Assembly (NCBI GenBank): GCA_028288985.1
Contig: JAQGHE010000048.1
Coordinates: 1-31,439, forward strand
Length of the DNA: 31,439 bases
Reading direction: 5' to 3'
Source: Candidatus Saccharimonadota bacterium
GTDB taxonomy: Bacteria > Patescibacteriota > Saccharimonadia > Saccharimonadales > UBA10212
Shown: positions 7,260 to 14,772 of the stretch, piece after piece
How the letters are laid out: every line of letters begins with the position of its first letter
Numbering within the stretch: position 1 is the stretch's first letter
Program-made: the position numbers and the translations under genes
Notes under the pieces: generated by a model
Database searches by the model: none
The model's input: only the letters and a program-made list of their open reading frames with translations
What the model was told of the DNA's origin: nothing

Positions 7260-10200
7260 TTAGGCCTCCTCTTCGTTAGTGGTTGGTGTATCTTCATTTT
7301 GTTGGACAGAGACTCCGGCATCGTCGCCCATAAGGGCCAACTCTTCAGTGAGTTCCGCCTCGTCGATGGTGCCTGAAAGGTCATCAGCTGCCGCAGGCGC
7401 CGGCGTGGCGCTTGGGATGGATTTAGCTTCTTCCTTAACGTTTTGGGCTAGGACCTCCTCGGCGTCGACGATCTGGTCGTTAGCCAGCAGGTCAACCTTA
7501 AGGCCCAGACCTTGCAGTTCTTTGACTAGGACGTTAAAGCTTTCGGGTACCTTTGGTCCTTGGATCTCAGTGCCCTTGATGATGGATTCGTAGGCTTTGG
7601 CGCGTCCGTAGACGTCGTCACTCTTAATGGTAAGCATTTCTTGCAGCGTATAGGCTGCGCCGTATGCTTCCAGTGCCCAGACTTCCATTTCTCCGAAGCG
7701 CTGGCCGCCGTTTTGGGCTTTACCGCCCAGTGGCTGCTGCGTAACCATGGTGTATGGTCCGGTGGAACGAGCGTGGATTTTATCGCTGACCATGTGGTTC
7801 AGCTTGATGATGTACATACTTCCTACGGTGGTGCGCTCTGCGAAGGCTTCGCCGGTGCGTCCATCGTAAAGCTGCTGTTTGCCGTCTTCGGGCAGGCCGG
7901 CTTGCTTCAGAAGTTCCTGAATCTTACTAATAGGTACGCCGTTAAAGGCCGGGCTGGCAACTTTAATGCCTAGTGCGCGGGCAGCCATACCCAGGTGGGT
8001 CTCAAACAGCTGGCCGATGTTCATGCGGCTTGGCACGCCAAGCGGGTTCAGCACGATGTCGATCGGGGTTCCGTCTTCGTTAAATGGCATATCTTCAATC
8101 GGAAGGATACGGGCGATAACACCCTTGTTACCGTGGCGGCCACCGAGTTTGTCGCCAACGCTGATCTTTCGCATCTGGGCCACAAAGACCTGGATCTGCA
8201 TGATCACGCCGGCTTTCAACTCGTGTCCGGAAGCGCGTGAAAATACCTTAACGCCAACCACTTTACCGTGGCGGCCGGTACTCATACGCTGGGAGGTATC
8301 GCGGACTTCTTTAGCCTTTTCACCGAAGATAGCGCGCAGCAGTCTTTCCTCGCTACTTAGTTCCTGCTCACCCTTTGGCGTAATTTTGCCGACTAGAATA
8401 TCGCCGGGGTGCACTTCAGCACCGATGCGTACGATTCCGTCTTCGTCCAAGTGGCGCAGGGCCTCTTCTGAAACGTTAGGAATGTCGCGGGTGACAATTT
8501 CCGGGCCTAGCTTAGTCTCACGAACTTCGGTCATGTAATCAACGATGTGAATCGATGTTAAGGTGTCGTCCTCAACCAGGCGGCGGGATAGGATGATGGC
8601 ATCTTCAAAGTTGTAGCCGCCCCACGGCATGAAAGCCGTCAGCAGATCTTTTCCGAGCGCTAACTCGCCATCGGCGATGCTCATGCCTTCAATTAAAGGA
8701 TCGCCGGCCTTAACTTTGTCGCCGCTACTGACAACCACCATCTGATTGATGGAGCTGCCTTCGTTGCTGCGGGCAAAGTGGACAGGTTCATAGGTGCGCT
8801 TGCCGGCTTTCTTGTAGTTAACCACTACTTCATCAGCCGTAGCACTGACTACTTCGCCTTCTTCTTCGGCGACTATCAGCTGGCCGGTGTTGTGTGCCAC
8901 CACGTCTTCCAGACCGGTACCGACAATCGGAGCCTGCGGCTGGATTAGCGGTACAGCTTGGCGCTGCTGGTTGGATCCCATCAGGGACCGCAGAACGTAG
9001 TTCTTCTCAACAAATGGGATAAGGCCGGCACTGGAGCCGATAGTCTGGCTGCGGCTGGCATCCATGTGAGTAATTTCGTCGGCATCAACCTCTTCAGGCT
9101 CAAGTCGGTTACGGGCACTGACACGGGCTTCTACGAAGTAGCCGTTAGTATCAATTTCATTACCGGCTCCGGCAATGACGGCTTGTTTCTCTTCGGCGGC
9201 GTCAAGGTAGATAATCTCAGTGGTAGCCTTGGCTTTAACTGGCCAGGTCTTCTTTTCTTTTACTGCTGCCAAAGCCTTAGCTTGGGCTTCAGTGATTGTC
9301 TGACCTTTTTTAACGATTACTTTGCCTTTTTCATCTTCCAGGTCGGCGCGAGCGATATGACCTGCGGCTTCTTTGGGTGTTACAGCATTAATAACCCGGC
9401 GGTACGGAGTCTCAATGAAGCCGTATTCGTTTATTCGAGCATAGCTGGCTAGGTTAAGAACCAAGCCGATGTTGGCGCCTTCCGGTGTTTCTACCGGGCA
9501 GATGCGGCCGTAGTGAGTAGCGTGGGCGTCGCGGACTTCAAAGCCGGCGCGCTCGCGGCTCAGGCCGCCAGGGCCCATCGAGCTTAAGCGGCGCTTGTGG
9601 GCTAATTCTGAAAGCGGGTTGATCTGGTCCATAAACTGGGACAGCTGAGAGCTGGCGAAGAATTCGCGAACAGCAGCCACGATCGGACGGGCATTGATCA
9701 GCTGGGCCGGAGTGACAGTTTCAATCTCACTCATGCTCATGCGGTCCTTGGCATTGCGTTCCATGCGCAGCAATCCGATGCGGAACTGGCGCTGAACAAG
9801 TTCGCCGACTAGCTTGACGCGGCGATTAGCTAGGGAGTCGATTTCGTCGGCCGGTTCCTGGGAAATGTTTAGGCGGACGATTTCAGCGATGATAGCCGTC
9901 AGGTCTTCGATGCGCATAATGCGGTTCTCGGTAGTGTTGGCAACATCTAGGTCCAGGCGCTTATTAAGCTTGTATCGGCCAACGCGGCCAAAATCGAAAC
10001 GCTTGAAATTGTAGAACATGTTCTCCAAAAGGGAACGAGCGTTCTCTACAGTAGCCAAGTCACCGGGACGAAGCCGGCGATAAACTTCAATCAAGGCTTC
10101 GTTGGTAGTGTGGGCGGTATCTTTATCTAATGTGGCTTGGATATAGCTGGACTCCGTCCGGTCAACATGCGCGAAAGCGTCGCGAATCTGTTGCTCGTTC

Positions 10201-10799
10201 AAGCCAAGGGCCTTCAATAGGGTCGTAACGGTAATTTTGCGCTTGCGATCAATCTTTACGAAAAGAGCGCCGGCAGCGGAAGTCTCAAACTCCAGCCAGG
10301 CACCGCGAACGGGGATAACCTTGGCCCCATATACGTTGGTCGTGCCATGAGGATCGGCGGTAAAGAAAACACCAGAGCTTCTGATTAACTGGCTAACCAC
10401 AACTCGCTCTGCGCCGTTAATCACAAAGGTGCCCCGGGTAGTCATCCAGGGGTAGTCGCCAAGGTAAATTTCGGACTCTTTAACTTCGCCGGTAACCTTA
10501 TTGGTCAGTTCGACGGTAGCTTTAAGGGGAGCCTCAAAGCTGACATTATTTTCGCGGGCGGCGTTTTCACTGAATTTCGGGTCTTCAAAATGGTAGTCTT
10601 TGAAACTAATTGATAATTTAGTTCCGGTGTAATCATCGATGGGGCTGATCTCTGCCAGTAGCTCGCCAAGTCCTTCTTCCACGAACCATTGGAAAGAAGT
10701 GTTCTGGTGGCTTACTAGATTCGGCCTCTCAATTACATCGTCCTGTTTTGTGTAGTACGTACGTTTTTGTGTCGGTGCAACTCCCTGATTTTTGGCCAT
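7260..10799 (-). CDS. rpoB: DNA-directed RNA polymerase subunit beta
   Basis: This is the beta subunit of RNA polymerase, 1179 residues from ATG 10799-10797 (MAKNQGVAPTQKRTYY). A TTG 21 bases upstream is in frame, but the SD AAGGGAG lies inside that extension, 11 bases before the ATG, so the ATG is preferred. The rifampicin-binding region is recognisable at about residue 385-410 (SSQLSQFMDQ then INPLSELAHKRRLSS). The site of E. coli N518 is Ile at residue 393, while the D516, H526 and S531 equivalents are kept. Other landmarks are GPGGLSRERAGFEVRD, RICPVETPEGANIGL, GGYNFEDAI, and KISVGDKLGGRHGNKGV. The C-terminus carries an acidic, Ala/Pro/Thr-rich tail of about 60 residues. It is the first gene of the operon. 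The usual rplJ-rplL neighbours are absent upstream, where clpP lies instead. Confidence 0.97.
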   Translation of the reverse strand: MAKNQGVAPTQKRTYYTKQDDVIERPNLVSHQNTSFQWFVEEGLGELLAEISPIDDYTGTKLSISFKDYHFEDPKFSENAARENNVSFEAPLKATVELTNKVTGEVKESEIYLGDYPWMTTRGTFVINGAERVVVSQLIRSSGVFFTADPHGTTNVYGAKVIPVRGAWLEFETSAAGALFVKIDRKRKITVTTLLKALGLNEQQIRDAFAHVDRTESSYIQATLDKDTAHTTNEALIEVYRRLRPGDLATVENARSLLENMFYNFKRFDFGRVGRYKLNKRLDLDVANTTENRIMRIEDLTAIIAEIVRLNISQEPADEIDSLANRRVKLVGELVQRQFRIGLLRMERNAKDRMSMSEIETVTPAQLINARPIVAAVREFFASSQLSQFMDQINPLSELAHKRRLSSMGPGGLSRERAGFEVRDAHATHYGRICPVETPEGANIGLVLNLASYARINEYGFIETPYRRVINAVTPKEAAGHIARADLEDEKGKVIVKKGQTITEAQAKALAAVKEKKTWPVKAKATTEIIYLDAAEEKQAVIAGAGNEIDTNGYFVEARVSARNRLEPEEVDADEITHMDASRSQTIGSSAGLIPFVEKNYVLRSLMGSNQQRQAVPLIQPQAPIVGTGLEDVVAHNTGQLIVAEEEGEVVSATADEVVVNYKKAGKRTYEPVHFARSNEGSSINQMVVVSSGDKVKAGDPLIEGMSIADGELALGKDLLTAFMPWGGYNFEDAIILSRRLVEDDTLTSIHIVDYMTEVRETKLGPEIVTRDIPNVSEEALRHLDEDGIVRIGAEVHPGDILVGKITPKGEQELSSEERLLRAIFGEKAKEVRDTSQRMSTGRHGKVVGVKVFSRASGHELKAGVIMQIQVFVAQMRKISVGDKLGGRHGNKGVIARILPIEDMPFNEDGTPIDIVLNPLGVPSRMNIGQLFETHLGMAARALGIKVASPAFNGVPISKIQELLKQAGLPEDGKQQLYDGRTGEAFAERTTVGSMYIIKLNHMVSDKIHARSTGPYTMVTQQPLGGKAQNGGQRFGEMEVWALEAYGAAYTLQEMLTIKSDDVYGRAKAYESIIKGTEIQGPKVPESFNVLVKELQGLGLKVDLLANDQIVDAEEVLAQNVKEEAKSIPSATPAPAAADDLSGTIDEAELTEELALMGDDAGVSVQQNEDTPTTNEEEA

Positions 10800-10863
10800 C
10801 AAAAGCAACGCTCCCTTCAAATTAGTTATTTTATAAACAAAGGTTTTAACACTAGTTTGGTTT

Positions 10864-10877
10864 TTCGCTTAAGCGAA
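10864..10877. repeat. 14-bp perfect palindrome in the rpoB leader
   Basis: TTCGCTTAAGCGAA is a perfect palindrome between the predicted rpoB transcription start and the gene. It could form a 5-bp stem with a TTAA loop in the leader RNA, or be a protein site. It is not followed by a T-run on the minus strand, so it is not a standard terminator. The core AAGCGAA/TTCGCTT recurs as an inverted repeat in tig. Confidence 0.5.
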
Positions 10878-10953
10878 GCCCACTACATTCGGCGTTGCGT
10901 GTGACCTGATTTTTGGACACTATAGCACCAAAGTACACTACTTCTTACGCTAC

Positions 10954-10982
10954 ATTATGTATGCTCACCCCATGTAAGTCAA
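10954..10982 (-). promoter_or_regulatory. Promoter of the rpoB-rpoC-rpsL-rpsG-fusA operon
   Basis: On the minus strand TTGACT (10982-10977) and CATAAT (10959-10954) are separated by exactly 17 bases, a close match to the sigma70 consensus. Transcription would start near 10947, giving a leader of about 150 bases before rpoB, the only long leader predicted in this window apart from clpC. Confidence 0.7.
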
Positions 10983-11027
10983 GACTTTTGCCTATAAATC
11001 TAATAGATTATTCCCGGATGTGGAAAA

Positions 11028-11654
11028 CTAGGCTTTTTTCTGTGTCGATTCAGCAAGTTTGCGGGAATCTATAACCTTATCGACTATTCCGTATTTTTTA
11101 GCCTCTTCTGCGGTCATCCATAAATCTCTTTCCATATCGTGGTGTATTTTCTCCTGCTTTTGGCCTGTATTGCGGGCCATTATGTCTTCAAGGAGTTTCT
11201 TTACCCGTAGCGATTCGCGCAGATCAATCTCCTGGTCGGTAACTTTACCCCTGGTGCCGCTGCTAGGCTGGTGAATCATTACCGTGGCATGCGGCAGCAA
11301 GAAACGCTTGCCCTTGGTGCCAGAGCTTAGCAGAAAGGCAGCCGCGCTGGCCTGCACGCCAATACCTACTGTCTGGATATCGCTTTTAACGAATTGCATG
11401 GTGTCATAAATGGCTAGCGCGTCATAGACGCTGCCACCAGGGCTGTTGATATAAAGGATGATGTCCTTATTAGGATCCTGATTTTCCAGGAAGAGTATCT
11501 GGGCCACGATCAGATTGGCTGTGTGCTCATTGACGTCGTCGCCTAAAAAGATAATGCGGTCTTTGAGCAGGCGGCTGTATATATCGTATGCCCGCTCCAC
11601 CCGGCCTTCTTGCTCGATTACTGTTGGTACTAAGAGTAGTCCTGGTTTATTCAT
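11028..11654 (-). CDS. clpP: ATP-dependent Clp protease proteolytic subunit
   Basis: ClpP forms a double-heptamer serine protease chamber fed by ClpC (encoded at 28811-31306) or ClpX. The 208-residue length is normal. The serine nucleophile lies in GVQASAAAFLLSSG (typical ASMGAFLL), the catalytic His in HATVMIHQPSSG, and the Asp in HHDMERDLWMTAEEAKKYGIVD. INSPGGSV forms the oxyanion strand. There is no SD; instead a -10 hexamer ends 8 bases before the ATG, so the mRNA is probably leaderless. A CIRCE operator covers the promoter, which suggests HrcA heat-shock repression. The gene lies between orf113/tig upstream and rpoB downstream. Confidence 0.97.
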   Translation of the reverse strand: MNKPGLLLVPTVIEQEGRVERAYDIYSRLLKDRIIFLGDDVNEHTANLIVAQILFLENQDPNKDIILYINSPGGSVYDALAIYDTMQFVKSDIQTVGIGVQASAAAFLLSSGTKGKRFLLPHATVMIHQPSSGTRGKVTDQEIDLRESLRVKKLLEDIMARNTGQKQEKIHHDMERDLWMTAEEAKKYGIVDKVIDSRKLAESTQKKA

Positions 11655-11662
11655 ATGTAACT

Positions 11663-11691
11663 ATTTTAGAAAACTGGCACTCACAAGTCAA
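11663..11691 (-). promoter_or_regulatory. clpP promoter
   Basis: On the minus strand TTGACT (11691-11686) and TAAAAT (11668-11663) are 17 bases apart. The -35 box is inside the spacer of the CIRCE operator, so a bound repressor would block polymerase. The -10 box ends 8 bases before the ATG, predicting a leaderless transcript. Confidence 0.75.
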
Positions 11692-11700
11692 GAGTGCTAA
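11674..11700 (-). promoter_or_regulatory. CIRCE operator (HrcA binding site) at clpP
   Basis: TTAGCACTC (11700-11692), a 9-base spacer, then GAGTGCCAG (11682-11674). The known CIRCE consensus is TTAGCACTC-N9-GAGTGCTAA, so the left half is perfect and the right half matches 7 of 9. It lies between the stop codon of orf113 and clpP and overlaps the clpP promoter. Control by HrcA is inferred; hrcA itself is not in this window. Confidence 0.85.
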
Positions 11701-12042
11701 TTACCGATTGGGCGGGAACTGAACTTCCCATATGTGTTTGCCCGCACCGCCAAAATATACCCTAGGCATAACTGAACCAGGCAAGGTAGTTAAATGCCCT
11801 CTAGTGTGGGGGACTATCATGCCCGCATTTTCCTGATCTTCCGATACATAGTCGGGCAAATGTCTGAGGTCGCCGGCTTTAAATTGCTCTAGATGTTCAG
11901 GCGCAATTAGGCTCAACAGCAGCCTTCTGCCTAAGTAATAATGCAATCTCGCATTAGCATCTAACTCAGTCGCTATGAATACGCCCATATCTTCGGAGGG
12001 CGCAATGACAATCGATTTATTATAAATTTCCTCAAACTCCAT
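11701..12042 (-). CDS. Hypothetical protein, 113 residues
   Basis: A 113-residue frame lies between tig and clpP with a good SD (AGGAG, 6 bases before the ATG), which supports translation. The protein (MEFEEIYNKSIVIAPSEDMG...) looks soluble and globular, with mixed helix and strand, no signal peptide, no membrane segment and no cysteine. The C-terminal part PRVYFGGAGKHIWEVQFPPNR looks like beta strands. I recognise no family. It starts 50 bases downstream of tig and probably belongs to the same transcript; its stop abuts the CIRCE site of clpP. SD use at this internal position contrasts with the leaderless look of clpP. Confidence 0.75.
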   Translation of the reverse strand: MEFEEIYNKSIVIAPSEDMGVFIATELDANARLHYYLGRRLLLSLIAPEHLEQFKAGDLRHLPDYVSEDQENAGMIVPHTRGHLTTLPGSVMPRVYFGGAGKHIWEVQFPPNR

Positions 12043-12092
12043 ATGCTCTCCTACTTTGCGTGCAATGAATTATATTGCGAGGACTGCTGGGC

Positions 12093-13376
12093 TCACAGTT
12101 TACTAGCGTAACCGACTAGCTTGGCGATGGTTTTTTCAGTCAGCAGGCGGGCGGCAATATCCTGGCGGTTCGCCGGGCTGTCCAGCTCGGCCATCATAGT
12201 CGGATCCTGGTATTGGCCTTTTAGAATCTGAATGCGCAGGTCAATCTCTTCCGGCGTTACATCGATGCCCTCTTTAAGCGAAACTTCGCTTAAAGCTAGG
12301 CCGGCTTTGACGCGCTCTTCGGCTTCGGGGCGGTGGCGTTCGCGGTGCTGCTCTTCGGTTATACCCTCCTGATCCAGGTGTTCTTGCCAGGTGGTACCGC
12401 GGTAAACCAAGTTCTGTTTTTCCTGGGCCTCCATGCGGTTTAGCTGGTCTTCTATAAGAACCTCGGGAATTTCCATCTTTGTTTTATCGGTAATCGTCTT
12501 GATCAACTGGTTCTCGTACTGCTGGTCTGCTTGGGCCTGCTTCTCGCTTCTGACTTGTTTTTTGATATCTTCTTTAAGGTCTTTTAGGCTGTCAAAGGGG
12601 CCGACTTTCATGGCGAAGGCATCATCAAGCTTAGTCTCCGCCAACTCGCTGACTGTTTTAACTTCAACGGAGAAAGTTACATCCTTATTCTGTAGTGCCC
12701 CAACACCGTAATCCTTGGGGAACTTGATCGTAAAATCTTTTTTGTCTCCGGGTTTCATACCTATAAGATTCTCTTCAAAACCGGGGATAAAGGTACTGCT
12801 GCCGAGAGTTAGGGGGAAATCTTTGCCGTCAGCGCCGGCCACCGCTGTGCCCTTGTCGTCCTTGCCGGCAAAATCAATAATAAGTTCATCCCCTTCTTTG
12901 GCAGGTCTAGCTACTTCTACGCGGTCAGCCACTCTTTTTTTGAGACTGTCTAATACGTCGTTAACATCTTTGGCGGTTACATCAACTTTGGGCTTGGTTT
13001 GTTTGATAGTTTTATAATTCGGCAACGTTAAGGGACCTAGAACGTCCAGCGTGGCCTCAAACTCCAGCTCCGTATATGGCACAAATTTCTTCAACTTTAC
13101 ATCAGGCTGGCCAACGGGCTTCAACTTCTGTTCGTCCACGGCCTTTCTGAAGAGGTCGTTTAGGGCGTGCTCCATAAACTCGTCAATCAGCAGCTGCTGG
13201 TTAACATTCTTCTCTACCAGCTCCAGGGGTGCTTTGCCGGCTCTGAAGCCCGGCACTTTTACACTGTCGGTAAAATGGCTGATAACGTGGCGCTTAATAG
13301 GCGCTAAATCAGTAGCATCACCGTTAACTTTTATGGTGACGTTTGTGGCTGAGTTATCGGATTTAGTTACTTTCAT
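12093..13376 (-). CDS. tig: Trigger factor, ribosome-associated chaperone and prolyl isomerase
   Basis: Trigger factor binds ribosomal protein L23 at the exit tunnel and holds nascent chains. The 427-residue length is normal. The N-terminal domain has the ribosome-binding signature GFRAGKAPLELVEK (about 44-57, consensus GFRxGKxP). An FKBP-type isomerase domain follows (about 160-240: EGDELIIDFAGK, GSSTFIPGFEENLIGMKPGD). The helical C-terminal domain contains IPEVLIEDQLNRM. The gene ends in TGA, showing that TGA is a stop here. There is no SD; a TATACT hexamer ends 9 bases before the ATG, in the 50-base gap after hisS. clpP and tig are neighbours in many bacteria, and here orf113 lies between them. 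Confidence 0.96.
   Translation of the reverse strand: MKVTKSDNSATNVTIKVNGDATDLAPIKRHVISHFTDSVKVPGFRAGKAPLELVEKNVNQQLLIDEFMEHALNDLFRKAVDEQKLKPVGQPDVKLKKFVPYTELEFEATLDVLGPLTLPNYKTIKQTKPKVDVTAKDVNDVLDSLKKRVADRVEVARPAKEGDELIIDFAGKDDKGTAVAGADGKDFPLTLGSSTFIPGFEENLIGMKPGDKKDFTIKFPKDYGVGALQNKDVTFSVEVKTVSELAETKLDDAFAMKVGPFDSLKDLKEDIKKQVRSEKQAQADQQYENQLIKTITDKTKMEIPEVLIEDQLNRMEAQEKQNLVYRGTTWQEHLDQEGITEEQHRERHRPEAEERVKAGLALSEVSLKEGIDVTPEEIDLRIQILKGQYQDPTMMAELDSPANRQDIAARLLTEKTIAKLVGYASKL
12272..12295. repeat. Inverted repeat inside tig
   Basis: CTTTAAGCGAA (12272-12282) and TTCGCTTAAAG (12285-12295) are perfect 11-base arms around a 2-base centre, inside codons for the trigger factor C-terminal domain. 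The core matches the palindrome in the rpoB leader. Whether it has a role is unknown. Confidence 0.5.
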
Positions 13377-13385
13377 ACCGCGACA

Positions 13386-13391
13386 AGTATA
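13386..13391 (-). promoter_or_regulatory. Possible -10 element for tig
   Basis: TATACT on the minus strand ends 9 bases before the tig ATG, in the hisS-tig gap. No good -35 box lies 17 bases upstream, so the call rests on the -10 alone and on the same spacing seen at other genes here. Read-through from hisS is also possible. Confidence 0.35.
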
Positions 13392-13426
13392 CAGATATTA
13401 ACCTGTTAATGCGAGCTTAAGAGGTT

Positions 13427-14710
13427 TTATTCAGTCTTTAAGGCGGCTACAACTTGTTCTTGCGATAGATCTGATTCCTGGCCGGTGCCTAAATCGCGCA
13501 GTTTGTATTGGCCGCTGCCTAACTCCTGCTCGCCGATGAATAAAGCGTATCTAACACCGGATTTTGCGGCGTGCTTGATGGCTGTATCCATTTTTCGGCC
13601 TGTCGGGTCTACCGCTACACTGATTCCTTTTTTTCGCAGAGATGCTATGAACGGCTGGGCCTTCTTGTAAACATCCCCGATAAGAATGATTACGACGTCT
13701 GTTTCGGGCTTAAGTTCGGGCAGCAGTTCATGAAGTTCTAAGAATCGCTGCAAAGTTACGTCGCCGACGGCAAAACCAACTGTGGGCACCGGTTCCACAC
13801 CAAATAGTCCCACAAGACCGTCGTAGCGACCGCCGCCAGCTAACGAGCGGTTGTTCTCCGGGTGTTTATCGAATACTTCAAAGACAATGTCGGTGTAATA
13901 ATCAAAACCGCGCATCAAGGTCAGATCATCGGCTACGTTAGTTATGCCGTTTTCGCCCAAAAGCTCTTTAAGCTCAATCAACTGCTTAACGGATGGATGG
14001 TGGACATATCTGTCCGGCAACTCCTCAAACGATTTCAGGTGGAGCAGTTTGTCCAGATCATGGTGGCGACCGTCCGGTATCAGTTTCTCCAGGGCTTCCA
14101 TAAATTCCTCGTGGACCATTTTGGCTTTGTGGTCAATCAAACGGATAACAGCCAGAACCTGATCAGCGCTTTGGCCAACATAATCATTCAAGATTTCATT
14201 TATCAATTGGCGGCTGTTGAGCCGGATTTCATACATATCGCGGTCTGCGCCGTAAGCTTGGAATATCGTATCCGCAATTTGGATCATTTCGTGATCGCCC
14301 TCAATGCCGGACACGCCGAATAGATCCATATTTAGCTGCCAATGCTCGCGCAGTCGGCCGGCTTGGGGCCGCTCGTAACGCCAAACGTTAGGGATGCTAT
14401 ACCAGCGCAGCGGGTAGGCCAGCTCCTGGCGGCGTCCGGCAACCATACGGCTGACTGTGGGTGTCATTTCCGGCCGGATCGTGACATTACGGTCGCCGCG
14501 GTCCGTGAAACTGTAGGTCTGCTCTGACACAATCTCGTCCGAGCTTTTACTCAAATAAAGTTCTGTCGGTTCGATAATCGGCGCATCATATTCCTGGTAG
14601 CCGTAGCCCTCTGCAACTGTTCGCAAAGTATCAAACATGTATTTTTGAATCCGTTTGTCTTCGGGGTAAAAATCGCGGGCGCCCTTATATGGCTGTGTTG
14701 ATAAATTCAT
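13427..14710 (-). CDS. hisS: Histidyl-tRNA synthetase
   Basis: HisRS charges tRNA-His with histidine via histidyl-adenylate and is a class II synthetase dimer. The 427-residue length is normal. Visible landmarks are the N-terminal YKGARDFYPED, motif 2 (VWRYERPQAGRLREHWQLNMD), the histidine-specific LMRGFDYYTDIVFEVF (consensus RGLDYYTGTVFE) and LAGGGRYDGLVG, motif 3 around TVGFAVGDVTLQR, and an anticodon-binding domain at the C-terminus (DVVIILIGDVYKKAQPF to the end). There is no SD; a TATAAT box ends 12 bases before the ATG, predicting a leader of only about 5 bases. It is divergent from the membrane-protein gene at 14773, with interlocked promoters. Confidence 0.96.
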   Translation of the reverse strand: MNLSTQPYKGARDFYPEDKRIQKYMFDTLRTVAEGYGYQEYDAPIIEPTELYLSKSSDEIVSEQTYSFTDRGDRNVTIRPEMTPTVSRMVAGRRQELAYPLRWYSIPNVWRYERPQAGRLREHWQLNMDLFGVSGIEGDHEMIQIADTIFQAYGADRDMYEIRLNSRQLINEILNDYVGQSADQVLAVIRLIDHKAKMVHEEFMEALEKLIPDGRHHDLDKLLHLKSFEELPDRYVHHPSVKQLIELKELLGENGITNVADDLTLMRGFDYYTDIVFEVFDKHPENNRSLAGGGRYDGLVGLFGVEPVPTVGFAVGDVTLQRFLELHELLPELKPETDVVIILIGDVYKKAQPFIASLRKKGISVAVDPTGRKMDTAIKHAAKSGVRYALFIGEQELGSGQYKLRDLGTGQESDLSQEQVVAALKTE

Positions 14711-14722
14711 AACTTATGGATA

Positions 14723-14751
14723 ATTATAGACACACGATAACAGTTAACCAA
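14723..14751 (-). promoter_or_regulatory. hisS promoter
   Basis: On the minus strand TTGGTT (14751-14746) and a perfect TATAAT (14728-14723) are 17 bases apart. The start of transcription would be about 5 bases before the ATG. It overlaps the opposing promoter of the membrane-protein gene. Confidence 0.6.
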
Positions 14752-14765
14752 TAGCGTGTTAAAAT
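14737..14765 (+). promoter_or_regulatory. Promoter of the plus-strand membrane-protein gene
   Basis: ATAACA (14737-14742) and TAAAAT (14760-14765) are 17 bases apart. The -10 box ends 7 bases before ATG 14773, so the transcript would be leaderless for that start, or carry about 34 bases for the alternative ATG at 14806. Confidence 0.5.
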
Positions 14766-14772
14766 CAAACTG

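Noticed and set aside
8958..9452. A 164-codon plus-strand frame inside rpoB
   Set aside because: It is antisense to conserved RpoB sequence and shows no independent support.
10983..11027. Possible terminator between clpP and the rpoB promoter
   Set aside because: The dyad AATCTA-T-TAGATT has no room for a loop and no T-run; it is not a credible terminator.
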